Shown here one piece after another: positions 1 to 7,611 of a stretch of 64,000 nucleotides of DNA (position 1 is the first letter of the stretch; each line of letters opens with the position of its first letter). A program made the translations under genes and the position numbers. The stretch comes from Streptomyces guryensis. GTDB taxonomy: Bacteria > Actinomycetota > Actinomycetes > Streptomycetales > Streptomycetaceae. The notes beneath the pieces were generated by a model. It was not told where the DNA came from. It saw nothing but the letters and a program-made list of their open reading frames with translations, and did not search any database. The stretch covers positions 124,001 to 188,000 of the forward strand of contig NZ_JAJSBI010000001.1 in the NCBI RefSeq assembly GCF_021261325.1. Direction: 5' to 3'.

Positions 1-146
1 CGGTCTCTGCGATCGCGGACGACATGTGGCTGCGGGTGTCCGGGGTCGGGGCGTGCAGCCGGTCTCGGTGACGTGGGGGCGACGGGAAGTCGTCCATCCC
101 GTGGACGGGGAGGCGATCTGGCCCGTGCTCGGCCGATCATGAGGGT

Positions 147-1397
147 ATGCCCGTAGTCACCATCCCCGGTTCCAAGTCCCTCACCGCCCGCGCGCTCTTC
201 CTGGCGGCGGCGGCCGACGGAGTCACCACCCTCGTACGGCCCCTCCGCTCGGACGACACCGAGGGCTTCGCCGAGGGGCTGGTCCGGCTCGGGTATCGCG
301 TCGGCCGGACCCGGGACGCCTGGCAGGTGGACGGCCGTCCGCAGGGCCCTTCGGTGAGTGAGGCGGACGTGTACTGCCGGGACGGCGCCACGACGGCCCG
401 CTTCCTGCCGACGCTGGCGGCGGCGGGGCACGGCACGTACCGCTTCGACGCGTCGGCCCAGATGCGGCGCCGGCCGCTGCTGCCCCTGACCCGCGCCCTG
501 CGCGACCTGGGGGTCGACCTGCGGCACGAGGAGGCGGAGGGACACCACCCGCTGACGGTGCGGGCGGCGGGGGTCGAGGGCGGCGAGGTGGTCCTGGACG
601 CAGGGCAGTCCTCGCAGTACCTGACGGCGTTGTTGCTGCTGGGGCCGCTGACCCGGAAGGGCCTGCGGATCCGGGTCACCGATCTGGTGTCCGTCCCCTA
701 TGTGGAGATCACGATCGCGATGATGCGGGAGTTCGGGGTGGCGGCGGAGCGGGAGGGCGATGTGTTCGTGGTCCCGCCGGGCGGCTACCGGGCGACCACG
801 TACGCGATCGAGCCCGACGCGTCGACGGCCAGCTACTTCTTCGCGGCGGCCGCGGTGACCCCGGGCGCCGAGGTCACGGTGCCGGGGCTGGGCACGGGGG
901 CGCTCCAGGGCGACCTCGGCTTCGTCGACGTGCTGCGGAGGATGGGCGCGGAGGTGTCGGTGCGCCCGGACGGTACGACGGTCAGGGGGACGGGGGTGCT
1001 GCGCGGCCTGACGGTCAACATGCGGGACATCTCGGACACGATGCCGACGCTGGCCGCGATCGCCCCGTTCGCGGACGGGCCGGTGCGGATCGAGGACGTG
1101 GCGAACACGCGGGTGAAGGAGTGCGACCGGCTGGAGGCCTGCGCGCAGAACCTGCGGCGACTGGGGGTGGAGGTGGAGACGGGCCCGGGCCGGATCGAGA
1201 TCCGGCCCGGGGTGCCGTCCGGAACCGGTGCGGAGATCACGACGCACGGCGACCACCGCATCGTCATGTCCTTCGCGGTCACCGGGCTGCGGGTGCCGGG
1301 TATTTCGTTCGACGACCCCGGCTGTGTACGGAAGACTTTCCCGGGCTTTCATGAGGCGTTCGCGGAGCTGAGGAGTGGGCTGGGGGATGACCGGTGA
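147..1397 (+). CDS. aroA: EPSP synthase-like 3-phosphoshikimate 1-carboxyvinyltransferase
   Basis: This 416-residue protein has the two-domain EPSP synthase plan, an enzyme that joins shikimate-3-phosphate and phosphoenolpyruvate in aromatic amino acid synthesis. Visible motifs are PGSKSLTAR at residues 7-15 (substrate-binding Lys10, Ser11, Arg15), DGATTARF at 79-86 (the PEP loop), DISDTMPTLA (catalytic Asp), TRVKECDRL (usually KES or KET) and HGDHRIVMSFAV near the end. The PEP loop carries Ala81 where the Escherichia coli enzyme has Gly96. It starts a run with the HAD gene, which overlaps its end. No other shikimate gene is near, so it is probably a second copy or serves specialised metabolism. 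Family assignment is firm; the pathway role is inferred. Confidence 0.85.
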   Translation: MPVVTIPGSKSLTARALFLAAAADGVTTLVRPLRSDDTEGFAEGLVRLGYRVGRTRDAWQVDGRPQGPSVSEADVYCRDGATTARFLPTLAAAGHGTYRFDASAQMRRRPLLPLTRALRDLGVDLRHEEAEGHHPLTVRAAGVEGGEVVLDAGQSSQYLTALLLLGPLTRKGLRIRVTDLVSVPYVEITIAMMREFGVAAEREGDVFVVPPGGYRATTYAIEPDASTASYFFAAAAVTPGAEVTVPGLGTGALQGDLGFVDVLRRMGAEVSVRPDGTTVRGTGVLRGLTVNMRDISDTMPTLAAIAPFADGPVRIEDVANTRVKECDRLEACAQNLRRLGVEVETGPGRIEIRPGVPSGTGAEITTHGDHRIVMSFAVTGLRVPGISFDDPGCVRKTFPGFHEAFAELRSGLGDDR

Positions 1398-2064
1398 GCT
1401 GCGGGCCGTTCTCTTCGACTCGGGCGGTGTACTGATCCGTCCGGTCGGTGGACGCTGGAACCCGAGGGCCGACTTCGAGACGACGATCCTCGCGCACGAC
1501 CCGACGGTCACACCGGAGCGGTTCGCGCGGGCGATCGCCGCGGGGGAGGACTTCTTCGCCGCCTCGGAGTCGACGCCGGACTACGACGACTACCACCGGG
1601 TACTGCTGCGTGACCTGGGCCTGGAGCCGACTCCGGCGCTGCTCGCCGAACTGCTCCGAGAGGTTCCGGTGAACATGGTGCTCGAGACCTACCCCGACGT
1701 CGCAAAGACCCTGGCGGAGCTCCGCCACCGAGGCGTTCGCATGGCGGTCGTGTCGGACGCGTGGCCGGGGCTGGCCGAGGCCCACGACGAGCTGGGCATC
1801 GGCGGCTACTTCGAGGCGTACGCGATCTCGGCCGTCCTCGGTTGCCGCAAGCCGGACCCGCGGATGTACCGGCACGCGAGCGACGCGTTGGGGTTGCGGG
1901 CGGCGGAGTGCGTGTTCGTGGACGACGACCCGGAGCTGGTGGCGGCGGCGATCGAACTCGGTTATTCGGGGCGGGTGTTGTGCCGGGACGGGGCGGTGGC
2001 GGGGGCGCCCGGGATGCCGGTCCCGTCCATCACCGACTTGAGCGAGATCGTCGAACTGTTCTGA
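1387..2064 (+). CDS. HAD-superfamily hydrolase
   Basis: This 225-residue cytoplasmic protein is a haloacid dehalogenase-type phosphatase. It has motif I FDSGGVL near the N-terminus, a Ser/Thr motif at VVSDAWPG, the lysine motif [10 protein letters not shown], and the acidic motif VFVDDDPE. The second aspartate of motif I is replaced by Ser (D-x-S rather than D-x-D), which weakens a confident phosphatase call. I chose ATG 1387 because it overlaps the end of the preceding gene by 11 bases; an in-frame start at 1375 also exists. The substrate cannot be read from the sequence. Confidence 0.8.
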   Translation: MTGELRAVLFDSGGVLIRPVGGRWNPRADFETTILAHDPTVTPERFARAIAAGEDFFAASESTPDYDDYHRVLLRDLGLEPTPALLAELLREVPVNMVLETYPDVAKTLAELRHRGVRMAVVSDAWPGLAEAHDELGIGGYFEAYAISAVLGCRKPDPRMYRHASDALGLRAAECVFVDDDPELVAAAIELGYSGRVLCRDGAVAGAPGMPVPSITDLSEIVELF

Positions 2065-2078
2065 AGGGGAGTCGCCGG

Positions 2079-2711
2079 GTGGGTCACGCACTTGAAGGGC
2101 CGTTGCTGGAAGGCGAGTTGGTGCGCCTCGAATCGCTGGAGCACCGGCATGCCGCCGATCTGGCGCTGGCCGCGGAGGAGGAGCGCGGCACATACGAGTT
2201 CACCTGGGTGCCGAGAGCCGATGAGGTACGCGGCTACATCGACGCCCAGCTCGCCCGCGCGGCCACGGGACGGCTCGCGCCGTACGCCCAGGTGTCGGTC
2301 GCGACCGGGCGGGCGATGGGCGCGACCTCGTACTGGGAGCCGCGCTGCTGGCAGTCGGACGACCAACTGGACGCCGTGGAGGTCGGGTTCACGTGGCTGG
2401 CCCGGTCGGCGCAGGGCACGGGCATCAACGCCGAGGCCAAGCTGCTGCTCTTCCGGCACGCCTTCGAGGTGTGGGGCGTGTCGCGGGTCGACCTGAAGAC
2501 GGACGCGCGCAACAGCCGCTCCAGGGCGGCGATCCAGAGCGTCGGGGCGCGCTTCGAGGGCGTCCTCAGGAACTGGTCGCGGTCCTGGGTGCCGGGGGAG
2601 GAGGGGCGGTTGCGCGACTCCGCGATCTTCTCCATCACGGCGGCGGAGTGGCCGGACTCCCGGCAGCGGCTGGAACAGCGGGTGGCGGCGTTCGTGGCGG
2701 CCGGCGTGTGA
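2079..2711 (+). CDS. RimJ/RimL-type GNAT acetyltransferase
   Basis: This 210-residue protein belongs to the GNAT family that transfers acetyl from acetyl-CoA to an amine. It opens with [18 protein letters not shown], typical of the RimJ/RimL branch. The acetyl-CoA pyrophosphate loop region reads [14 protein letters not shown], followed by the conserved [21 protein letters not shown] segment near residues 140-160. The GTG start at 2079 follows an AAGGGGAG ribosome-binding site with about 7 bases of spacing, 14 bases after the HAD gene, so co-expression is likely. Its 3' end overlaps the LysR remnant on the other strand. Substrate unknown. Confidence 0.82.
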   Translation: MGHALEGPLLEGELVRLESLEHRHAADLALAAEEERGTYEFTWVPRADEVRGYIDAQLARAATGRLAPYAQVSVATGRAMGATSYWEPRCWQSDDQLDAVEVGFTWLARSAQGTGINAEAKLLLFRHAFEVWGVSRVDLKTDARNSRSRAAIQSVGARFEGVLRNWSRSWVPGEEGRLRDSAIFSITAAEWPDSRQRLEQRVAAFVAAGV

Positions 2712-3390
2712 TCGACTCGGCGCCGCTCAGCAGCAGTTGATCCCGCACCGCCGCCAGCACCGCCTCCGCCCCCGTCCGCACCGCCGCGAACACGTTCCGC
2801 GAGGCCGGCTCCCCCTCCGTCTCCAGCACCGCCACCCGGCGGCGCGCATACGACGGCCGCACCAGCCGCGGGATCAGCGCCACCCGCCGCCCTGCCTCCA
2901 CCAGCGCCGCCGGCGCACCCCGGTCGTTCACCGCATGCCGCACGTCCGGCGTGAATCCGGCCGCCGCGCACACCGAACGCGCCACCGCCCCGCAGCGGCC
3001 GTGCGCCGCCCCCACGATCCACGCGTCACGCGCCGGCGCCCGCAGGGCCACCGGGCCCCGGCCGACGAGGCGGTGCCCGGCCGGTACGACCAGATCCAGG
3101 ACGTCCGTGAACAGGTCCACCCGGTCGTACCGGTCGTCCGTGTGCGGCGGCGCCCTCGCGAAGTCCACCGCCGGCGCCACGTCGACCTGGCCCGCGTCGA
3201 GCGCGGTGAACAGGTCCGGGGGCTCCGCCTCCACGACGTCCACGCGCACCCCTGGCAGCCGTCCGGCCGGCGCCCGCAGCACCCCGGGCAGCAGCCCCAG
3301 GATCCCGCTGGAGAAGCACCCGATGAACGGTGCCTGGACGGGGCGGCGAGGATCACCGGGCGTCCGGCGCAGCGCCGCGGAGCCGCACAT
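2635..3390 (-). pseudogene. LysR-type regulator lacking its DNA-binding domain
   Basis: The translation matches only the effector-binding half of a LysR regulator. It starts at the first strand of that domain (FIGCFSSGILGLLPGVL) and continues through LVVPAGHRLVGRGP and AALVEAGRRVALIPRLV. The roughly 90-residue winged helix-turn-helix that should precede it is absent: the bases upstream are the end of the isomerase gene, which lies 20 bases away. The frame also runs on through a low-complexity proline tail into the GNAT gene, suggesting the native stop is lost. I read it as a decapitated relic. A stand-alone periplasmic-type binding domain is possible but less likely, since there is no signal peptide. 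Confidence 0.6.
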
Positions 3391-3409
3391 CGGTACAGCC
3401 CGCGGAGCG

Positions 3410-4210
3410 CTACGCGCAGTCGTTCAGCAACCGCCCCAGATGCTCCCGCCCCGCCGCCAGCAGCTCCGGCAGCGGTGCGGCCTCCTCGTACCACCGCTTC
3501 TCGTACTCCCAGCACAGCCAGCCGTCCCAGCCGTGCCGGGAGAGGACCTCCACGGTCTCGGTGAGCGGGAGCACGCCGGCGCCGAGGGCGAGCGGGGTCG
3601 TGTCGTCGGCCGAGGCGATGTCCTTGACCTGGACGTAGCCCAGGTAGGGGGAGAGGGCCGCAAACGACTCCGCGGGCTGTTCGCCGCCCAGCCACGTGTG
3701 CATGACGTCCCAGAGGGCGCCGGCATGGCGGTGTCCGACCCGGCCGAGGATGCGGATCACGTCGGCGGCCCTGCGGTGCGAGTCGTGGGTCTCCAGGAGG
3801 ATGCGTACGCCGAGGTCAGCGGCGTGCTCCGCGGCCGTGCCGAGCCGTCGGGCGGCCACCGCGTCGGCGCGTTGGACGGTCTGTTCGTGGTCGGCGCCGG
3901 GGAAGACCCGGATGTACGGGGCGCCGAGGTCGCGGGCGAGTTCGAGGAGGCCACGGATCTCGTCGATCACCGGGCCGTCGTCGCCGGGGGCGGCCACCCG
4001 CGCGTACCCGGCGAGGCCCAGCACCTCGATGCCGCCCGCCTTGAACTCGGCGGCCACGTCGGCCCGCTGGGCGAGGTCGATGCCTGGGTGGACCGGCTCC
4101 TCCGGATGCGCGCGCAGTTCGACGCCGTGGTAGCCGTGGGTGGCCGCGAGCCGGACCACGTCCGGGATGGGCAGGCCGGGGACGCCGAGGGTGGAGAACG
4201 CGAATCTCAT
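3410..4210 (-). CDS. Sugar phosphate isomerase/epimerase (xylose isomerase-like TIM barrel)
   Basis: This 266-residue protein is an AP-endonuclease-2/xylose-isomerase-type barrel, a family of metal-dependent isomerases, epimerases and dehydratases of sugars and cyclitols. Landmarks are MRFAFSTLGVPGLPIPDVVRLAATHGYHGVELR at the start, LLETHDSHRRA (metal-binding Glu and His), ALWDVMHTW (Asp, His), YVQVKDI and a final WEYEKRWY (Glu). ATG 4210 begins right at this conserved first strand; longer starts add only low-complexity sequence. It lies 11 bases after the MarR-GNAT fusion gene on the same strand, so the pair is probably one transcript. Substrate unknown. Confidence 0.82.
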   Translation of the reverse strand: MRFAFSTLGVPGLPIPDVVRLAATHGYHGVELRAHPEEPVHPGIDLAQRADVAAEFKAGGIEVLGLAGYARVAAPGDDGPVIDEIRGLLELARDLGAPYIRVFPGADHEQTVQRADAVAARRLGTAAEHAADLGVRILLETHDSHRRAADVIRILGRVGHRHAGALWDVMHTWLGGEQPAESFAALSPYLGYVQVKDIASADDTTPLALGAGVLPLTETVEVLSRHGWDGWLCWEYEKRWYEEAAPLPELLAAGREHLGRLLNDCA

Positions 4211-4221
4211 GGTTCCCACTC

Positions 4222-5154
4222 TCACTCGGGGGTGCCGTGCAGGTCCAGGCGCCAGTCCTGGCCGTTCAGGTCCTGTCCGAAAGAACGGTGCGGTTTCTCG
4301 GCGACGAGCACGAAGCCGTGGCGCTGGTAGATGCGGCGGGCGGCGGCCAGGACGTCGTTGGTCCACAGGACGAGCTCGCGGTAGCCGGCAACGCGCGCGA
4401 AGTCGACGACGGCCCGTACGAGCCGGTCGCCGATGCCGAGCCCGCGCGCATCCGGCTCGACCAGCAGCAGCCGCAGCCGGGCCGTGCCCGGTGCCTCGTC
4501 CCGCACGCACATCACGCATCCCACCGGCCGCCCGTCCAGCTCGGCGATCCACACCCGCTCCAGATGCGGGTCGTGGTCCTCGGCGAAGTCGGCGACGATC
4601 CGCGCCACCAGTCCCTCGTAGTCGGCGTTGAAGCCGTACTCGACGGCATACAGCGCGGCGTTGCGCTGCACGATCCAGCCCAGGTCGCCCGGACCGGGCT
4701 CGCGCAGGACGACGTCCTCGCGGCGGGGCGGGCGCCCGTCGGAGAGGATCTCGCGGACGGCCCGCATCGCCTCCGCCAGACGCGGCCGGTCGGCGGCCGG
4801 CACGGTGGACAGCAGCGCGCCCACGGATTCGTTCGCACGCTCGGCGAGCAGGGCGGCCGTCTCGCGCCCGAGGTACGTGAGCGAGACGCGGCGGCGCCGG
4901 GTGTCGTCGGCGGACTTGGTGCGCTCGATCAGCCCGTCCGACTCGAACTTGTTGAGGATCCGGCTCAGGTACCCGGCGTCCAGGGAGAGTTCGGCCCGCA
5001 GGTCGGCCGCGTCCGTTCGCGGGGAGTGCGCCAGTTCGTACAGGACGCGGGACTCGGTCAGGGTGTACGGGGCGTACAGCTGACGGCTGTAGTCGAGGGC
5101 GCCGATGACGTTCGTGTAGAAGCGGTTGAACGTGCGGATGTCCTGGACGGTCAT
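4222..5154 (-). CDS. MarR family regulator fused to GNAT acetyltransferase
   Basis: This 310-residue protein has an N-terminal MarR winged-helix domain (about residues 5-140: TLTESRVLYELAHS, then AGYLSRILNKFESDGLIERTKSADDTRRRRVSLT, the recognition helix and wing). A complete GNAT domain follows (about 150-305: LLLVEPDARGLGIGDRLVRAVVDFA is the acetyl-CoA-binding motif A, LWTNDVLAAARRIYQRHGF is motif B). Such bifunctional proteins are common in actinobacteria. A perfect palindrome just upstream is a candidate self-operator. It precedes the isomerase gene by 11 bases. The ATG at 5154 leaves the MarR domain complete. Confidence 0.88.
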   Translation of the reverse strand: MTVQDIRTFNRFYTNVIGALDYSRQLYAPYTLTESRVLYELAHSPRTDAADLRAELSLDAGYLSRILNKFESDGLIERTKSADDTRRRRVSLTYLGRETAALLAERANESVGALLSTVPAADRPRLAEAMRAVREILSDGRPPRREDVVLREPGPGDLGWIVQRNAALYAVEYGFNADYEGLVARIVADFAEDHDPHLERVWIAELDGRPVGCVMCVRDEAPGTARLRLLLVEPDARGLGIGDRLVRAVVDFARVAGYRELVLWTNDVLAAARRIYQRHGFVLVAEKPHRSFGQDLNGQDWRLDLHGTPE

Positions 5155-5201
5155 GAGTGTCGACCCCCGGATGGTTGTCCCGGATACGTGAACCAGATAG
5201 T

Positions 5202-5212
5202 TGACTCAGTCA
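5202..5212. promoter_or_regulatory. Candidate MarR operator
   Basis: TGACTCAGTCA is a perfect 5+1+5 palindrome lying between the divergent MarR-GNAT and methyltransferase genes, 48 bases from the MarR start. MarR proteins bind short palindromes near their own promoters. Assignment to this regulator is inference from position. Confidence 0.4.
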
Positions 5213-5336
5213 GAGATAGCACCGGGTCCGAGACTAGGACACCCCCACCGCCGTGGCTACCCCGCGCGACGGCCCGGTGGAAGCTGTGAGCGAACGGCGC
5301 CTCACGCGCCCGGGGGCGCTCCCTAGCATCGCGGTC

Positions 5337-6065
5337 ATGGAGACGACGGTGACCACGACCGCGGCGTACGACGAACACGCCGACTGGTACGACGAGCACA
5401 TGTCGGCCGACGGTGTCGGCGACTACGTCCAGCGGGTCCGCGCGACCCTCGGCGACCTGCTGGGCCGCGGCAGCGGAAGGTGCCTCGACGTCTGCTGCGG
5501 CACCGGCGCCCACGCGTCCCGGCTGGGCGGACTGGGCTGGACGCCGGTGGGTGTCGACCTCTCCCGCGGTCAACTGCGCCATGCGGTACGGCGGTTGCCG
5601 GTCGCGGCCGCCGACGCGACGGCGCTCCCGCTGGCGGACGCCTCGGTACCGGCCGCGGTATGCGTGCTCGCGAGCACGGACGTGCCGGACTACGCGGCGG
5701 TGCTGCGCGAGATCGCACGGGTGCTGGAGCCCGGCGGGCGGTTCGTGCATCTGGGCGTGCACCCCTGCTTCGTCGGCGCCTTCGCGGACCGGACCGACCC
5801 GCCGAGGGTGGTGGTGGGCCCCGCCTACGCCGACCGCTCCCGCCGCTTCGACGGCGGGAACCCGGCGGGCGTACGGGCCCGGGTCGGCGCCTGGCACATC
5901 CCCCTGTCCGACCTCCTGAACGCCACGTCGACCGCGGGCCTGCACCTCACCCGCACCACGGAGACGGGCCCGGCACCCGGCGTCCCGGAGCTGTTCGGCT
6001 TCCTGGCGGTGAAGGATGGAACCGGTGAAGGCTTCCTGGCGGTGAAGGACGGAACCGGCCTGTAG
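5337..6065 (+). CDS. SAM-dependent methyltransferase (class I)
   Basis: This 242-residue protein is a small Rossmann-fold methyltransferase of the Methyltransf_11 type. It has an N-terminal AYDEHADWYDEHM cap, the SAM-binding motif I CLDVCCGTGAHASRL, motif II GVDLSRGQL, an acidic ADATALPLADASV segment, and motif III VLREIARVLEPGGRFVHLG. ATG 5337 is chosen because the family cap starts there; an in-frame GTG at 5253 would add a non-conserved leader. The last 22 residues contain an exact duplication (GFLAVKDGTG twice) from a 33-base tandem repeat. Substrate unknown. Confidence 0.82.
   Translation: METTVTTTAAYDEHADWYDEHMSADGVGDYVQRVRATLGDLLGRGSGRCLDVCCGTGAHASRLGGLGWTPVGVDLSRGQLRHAVRRLPVAAADATALPLADASVPAAVCVLASTDVPDYAAVLREIARVLEPGGRFVHLGVHPCFVGAFADRTDPPRVVVGPAYADRSRRFDGGNPAGVRARVGAWHIPLSDLLNATSTAGLHLTRTTETGPAPGVPELFGFLAVKDGTGEGFLAVKDGTGL
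5997..6062 (+). repeat. 33-base tandem duplication at the methyltransferase C-terminus
   Basis: Two adjacent 33-base units (5997-6029 and 6030-6062), nearly identical, each encode GFLAVKDGTG plus one residue. The second copy extends the protein by 11 residues before the stop. Confidence 0.85.
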
Positions 6066-6127
6066 GGGCCCGCACCCTTGTGTCGGGCGGACCCTCGGCG
6101 CCGGTCCGCGTCATCGGCGCAGGCCCG

Positions 6128-6228
6128 GCGATCCCAGCCCGTCCGGCGTTCGAGGACGAGGCCCCTTCAGGGCCGAAAGCGGGGGTCTGGGGGCTGCAAG
6201 TCCCCAGCCGACGGCACGGCAAGCGCCG
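6128..6228. repeat. Intergenic repeat-like segment
   Basis: This gap between the methyltransferase and the convergent LacI gene holds a GC-rich segment (beginning CCCGGCGATCCCAGCCCGTC, later GCGGGGGTCTGGGGGCTGC). It looks like a widespread Streptomyces intergenic repeat I recall from other genomes. There is no second copy in this window, so the repeat status rests on memory. No gene is supported here. Confidence 0.35.
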
Positions 6229-6253
6229 GATGTCGATCCACGCAACGGCGCCC

Positions 6254-7300
6254 TCAGCCCCGCGGCACCCCGGAGGACCCCCGCACCATCAGCTCCCCCC
6301 GAACCGTGGCCGTCCCCCCGGGCGGCGGCTCCTCCCGCCCCATGGCGATCCGCCCGGCCCGGGCCCCCGCCTCCGCCAACGGCAACCGCACTGTCGTGAG
6401 CGCGGGCACCGCGTCGACGCTGAACGGCAGATCGTCGAACCCGGCGACCGACACGTCCTCCGGAATCCGCAGCCCGGACTCCCGCAGCGCCGCACACGCC
6501 CCGAGCGCGACGGAGTCGTTCGCCGCGACCACCGCCGTGAGCGACGGGTCCCGGCGGAGCAGTTCCAGTGTCGCCTCGTACCCGGACGTCCGGTCGTACC
6601 GCCCCCACATCGTCGACCGGGGATCCTCCTCGATGCCCGCCGCGGCCAGCGCTGCCCGGTGCCCCTCAAGGCGGTGCCGCGTCGTCGTCCGCTCCTCCGG
6701 CCCCGCGATATAGCCGAGGCGCCGGTGCCCCAGCCCGATCAGGTGCTCGGTCAGCCGCTGCCCGCCCCCGCGGTTGTCGAAGGCCAGCGCGATCGCCGCG
6801 GTGTCCGGTGCCGGCGGCCGCCCGCACAGCACCACCCGCGTCCCGGCGTCCGTCAGCTTCCGCAGCTTGGACGCGACCGCCGCCGCGTGCGGCTCGTTCT
6901 CCATGGCGCCACCGGTCAGCACGACCGCCGCCGCCCGCTGCCGCTGCAGGAGCGTCAGATACGTCAGCTCGCGCTCCGGAGAACCCCCCGTGTTGCAGAC
7001 GACCGCCAGCCGCTCACCACCGGCCCGGCCGCCCGGCCCCCCGATCTCCGACTGGATCGCACTCGCCATGATCCCGAAGAAGGGGTCGGCGATGTCGTTG
7101 ACGAGAATCCCGACCAGATCGGAAGTCGCCGCCGCCAGCGCGCTGGCCGGCCCGTTCAGCACGTAGTCCAGCTCGTCGACCGCCTTCAGCACCCGCTCAC
7201 GGGTGGAGGTGGCCACGGGATAGTTCCCGTTCAGCACGCGCGACACCGTCGCGGGGGAGACCTGCGCGCGGGCCGCCACGTCCGCCAGGGTCACCGTCAT
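6254..7300 (-). CDS. LacI family transcriptional regulator
   Basis: This 348-residue regulator has an N-terminal helix-turn-helix (TLADVAARAQVSPATVSRVLNGNYPV, with the hinge helix at NGPASALA) and a periplasmic-binding-protein-like sensor domain (VGILVNDIADPFFGIMASAIQ at the first strand; LRIPEDVSVAGFDDLPFS near the end). ATG 7300 follows a GGAGG site at about 7 bases. It is divergent from the Gfo/Idh - DUF993 - isomerase operon, and a LacI-type palindrome lies between them. I infer it represses that operon until a cyclitol or sugar ligand binds. Two exact 18-base repeats sit in its leader. Confidence 0.9.
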   Translation of the reverse strand: MTVTLADVAARAQVSPATVSRVLNGNYPVATSTRERVLKAVDELDYVLNGPASALAAATSDLVGILVNDIADPFFGIMASAIQSEIGGPGGRAGGERLAVVCNTGGSPERELTYLTLLQRQRAAAVVLTGGAMENEPHAAAVASKLRKLTDAGTRVVLCGRPPAPDTAAIALAFDNRGGGQRLTEHLIGLGHRRLGYIAGPEERTTTRHRLEGHRAALAAAGIEEDPRSTMWGRYDRTSGYEATLELLRRDPSLTAVVAANDSVALGACAALRESGLRIPEDVSVAGFDDLPFSVDAVPALTTVRLPLAEAGARAGRIAMGREEPPPGGTATVRGELMVRGSSGVPRG

Positions 7301-7340
7301 CTCGTCGTCCTCCGGTCGCGCGGTTCGTCGCGCATCTCTC

Positions 7341-7376
7341 GTACCTCGTCGTACGTCCGTACCTCGTCGTACGTCC
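7341..7376. repeat. Two tandem 18-base direct repeats in the LacI leader
   Basis: GTACCTCGTCGTACGTCC occurs twice without interruption (7341-7358, 7359-7376), 41-76 bases upstream of the LacI start. GTACG-rich direct repeats could be protein-binding sites or simple slippage. Confidence 0.7.
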
Positions 7377-7521
7377 TCGTAGACAGGCCACGCCGGGCCC
7401 CCGGTTCCGAGCACGTCGAGCAGACCTTACGGCCAGAACCCCCCACTGTTCGTCCCCTCGAACAACTCGAAGCGGTCACGGTCTTGTCCGGACCGCTGCT
7501 CAGAGGCTAGCTTCTCCTTGT

Positions 7522-7540
7522 ATAGAAAGCGCTTGCTGTG
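7522..7540. promoter_or_regulatory. Candidate LacI-family operator
   Basis: The sequence GAAAGCGCTTGC contains the palindrome AAGCGCTT (7527-7534), the usual centre of LacI/GalR-family operators. It sits between the divergent LacI gene and the Gfo/Idh operon, about 80 bases upstream of that operon's start. A related TAAGCGCTGT site occurs upstream of iolC near 34485. Confidence 0.6.
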
Positions 7541-7611
7541 ACGCTCTGGGGCCGACGCGGCGCACACCACCCGCGTACGACGCTGTGTACGACGCCTGCG
7601 AAGGGAATGAC

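Noticed and set aside
1..146. Possible end of an upstream gene at the left edge
   Set aside because: Two plus-strand frames give short fragments (for example AIADDMWLRVSGVG) but each is too short and interrupted to assign.
7341..7376. CRISPR array
   Set aside because: Only two abutting units with no spacers and no cas genes; it is a simple tandem repeat.
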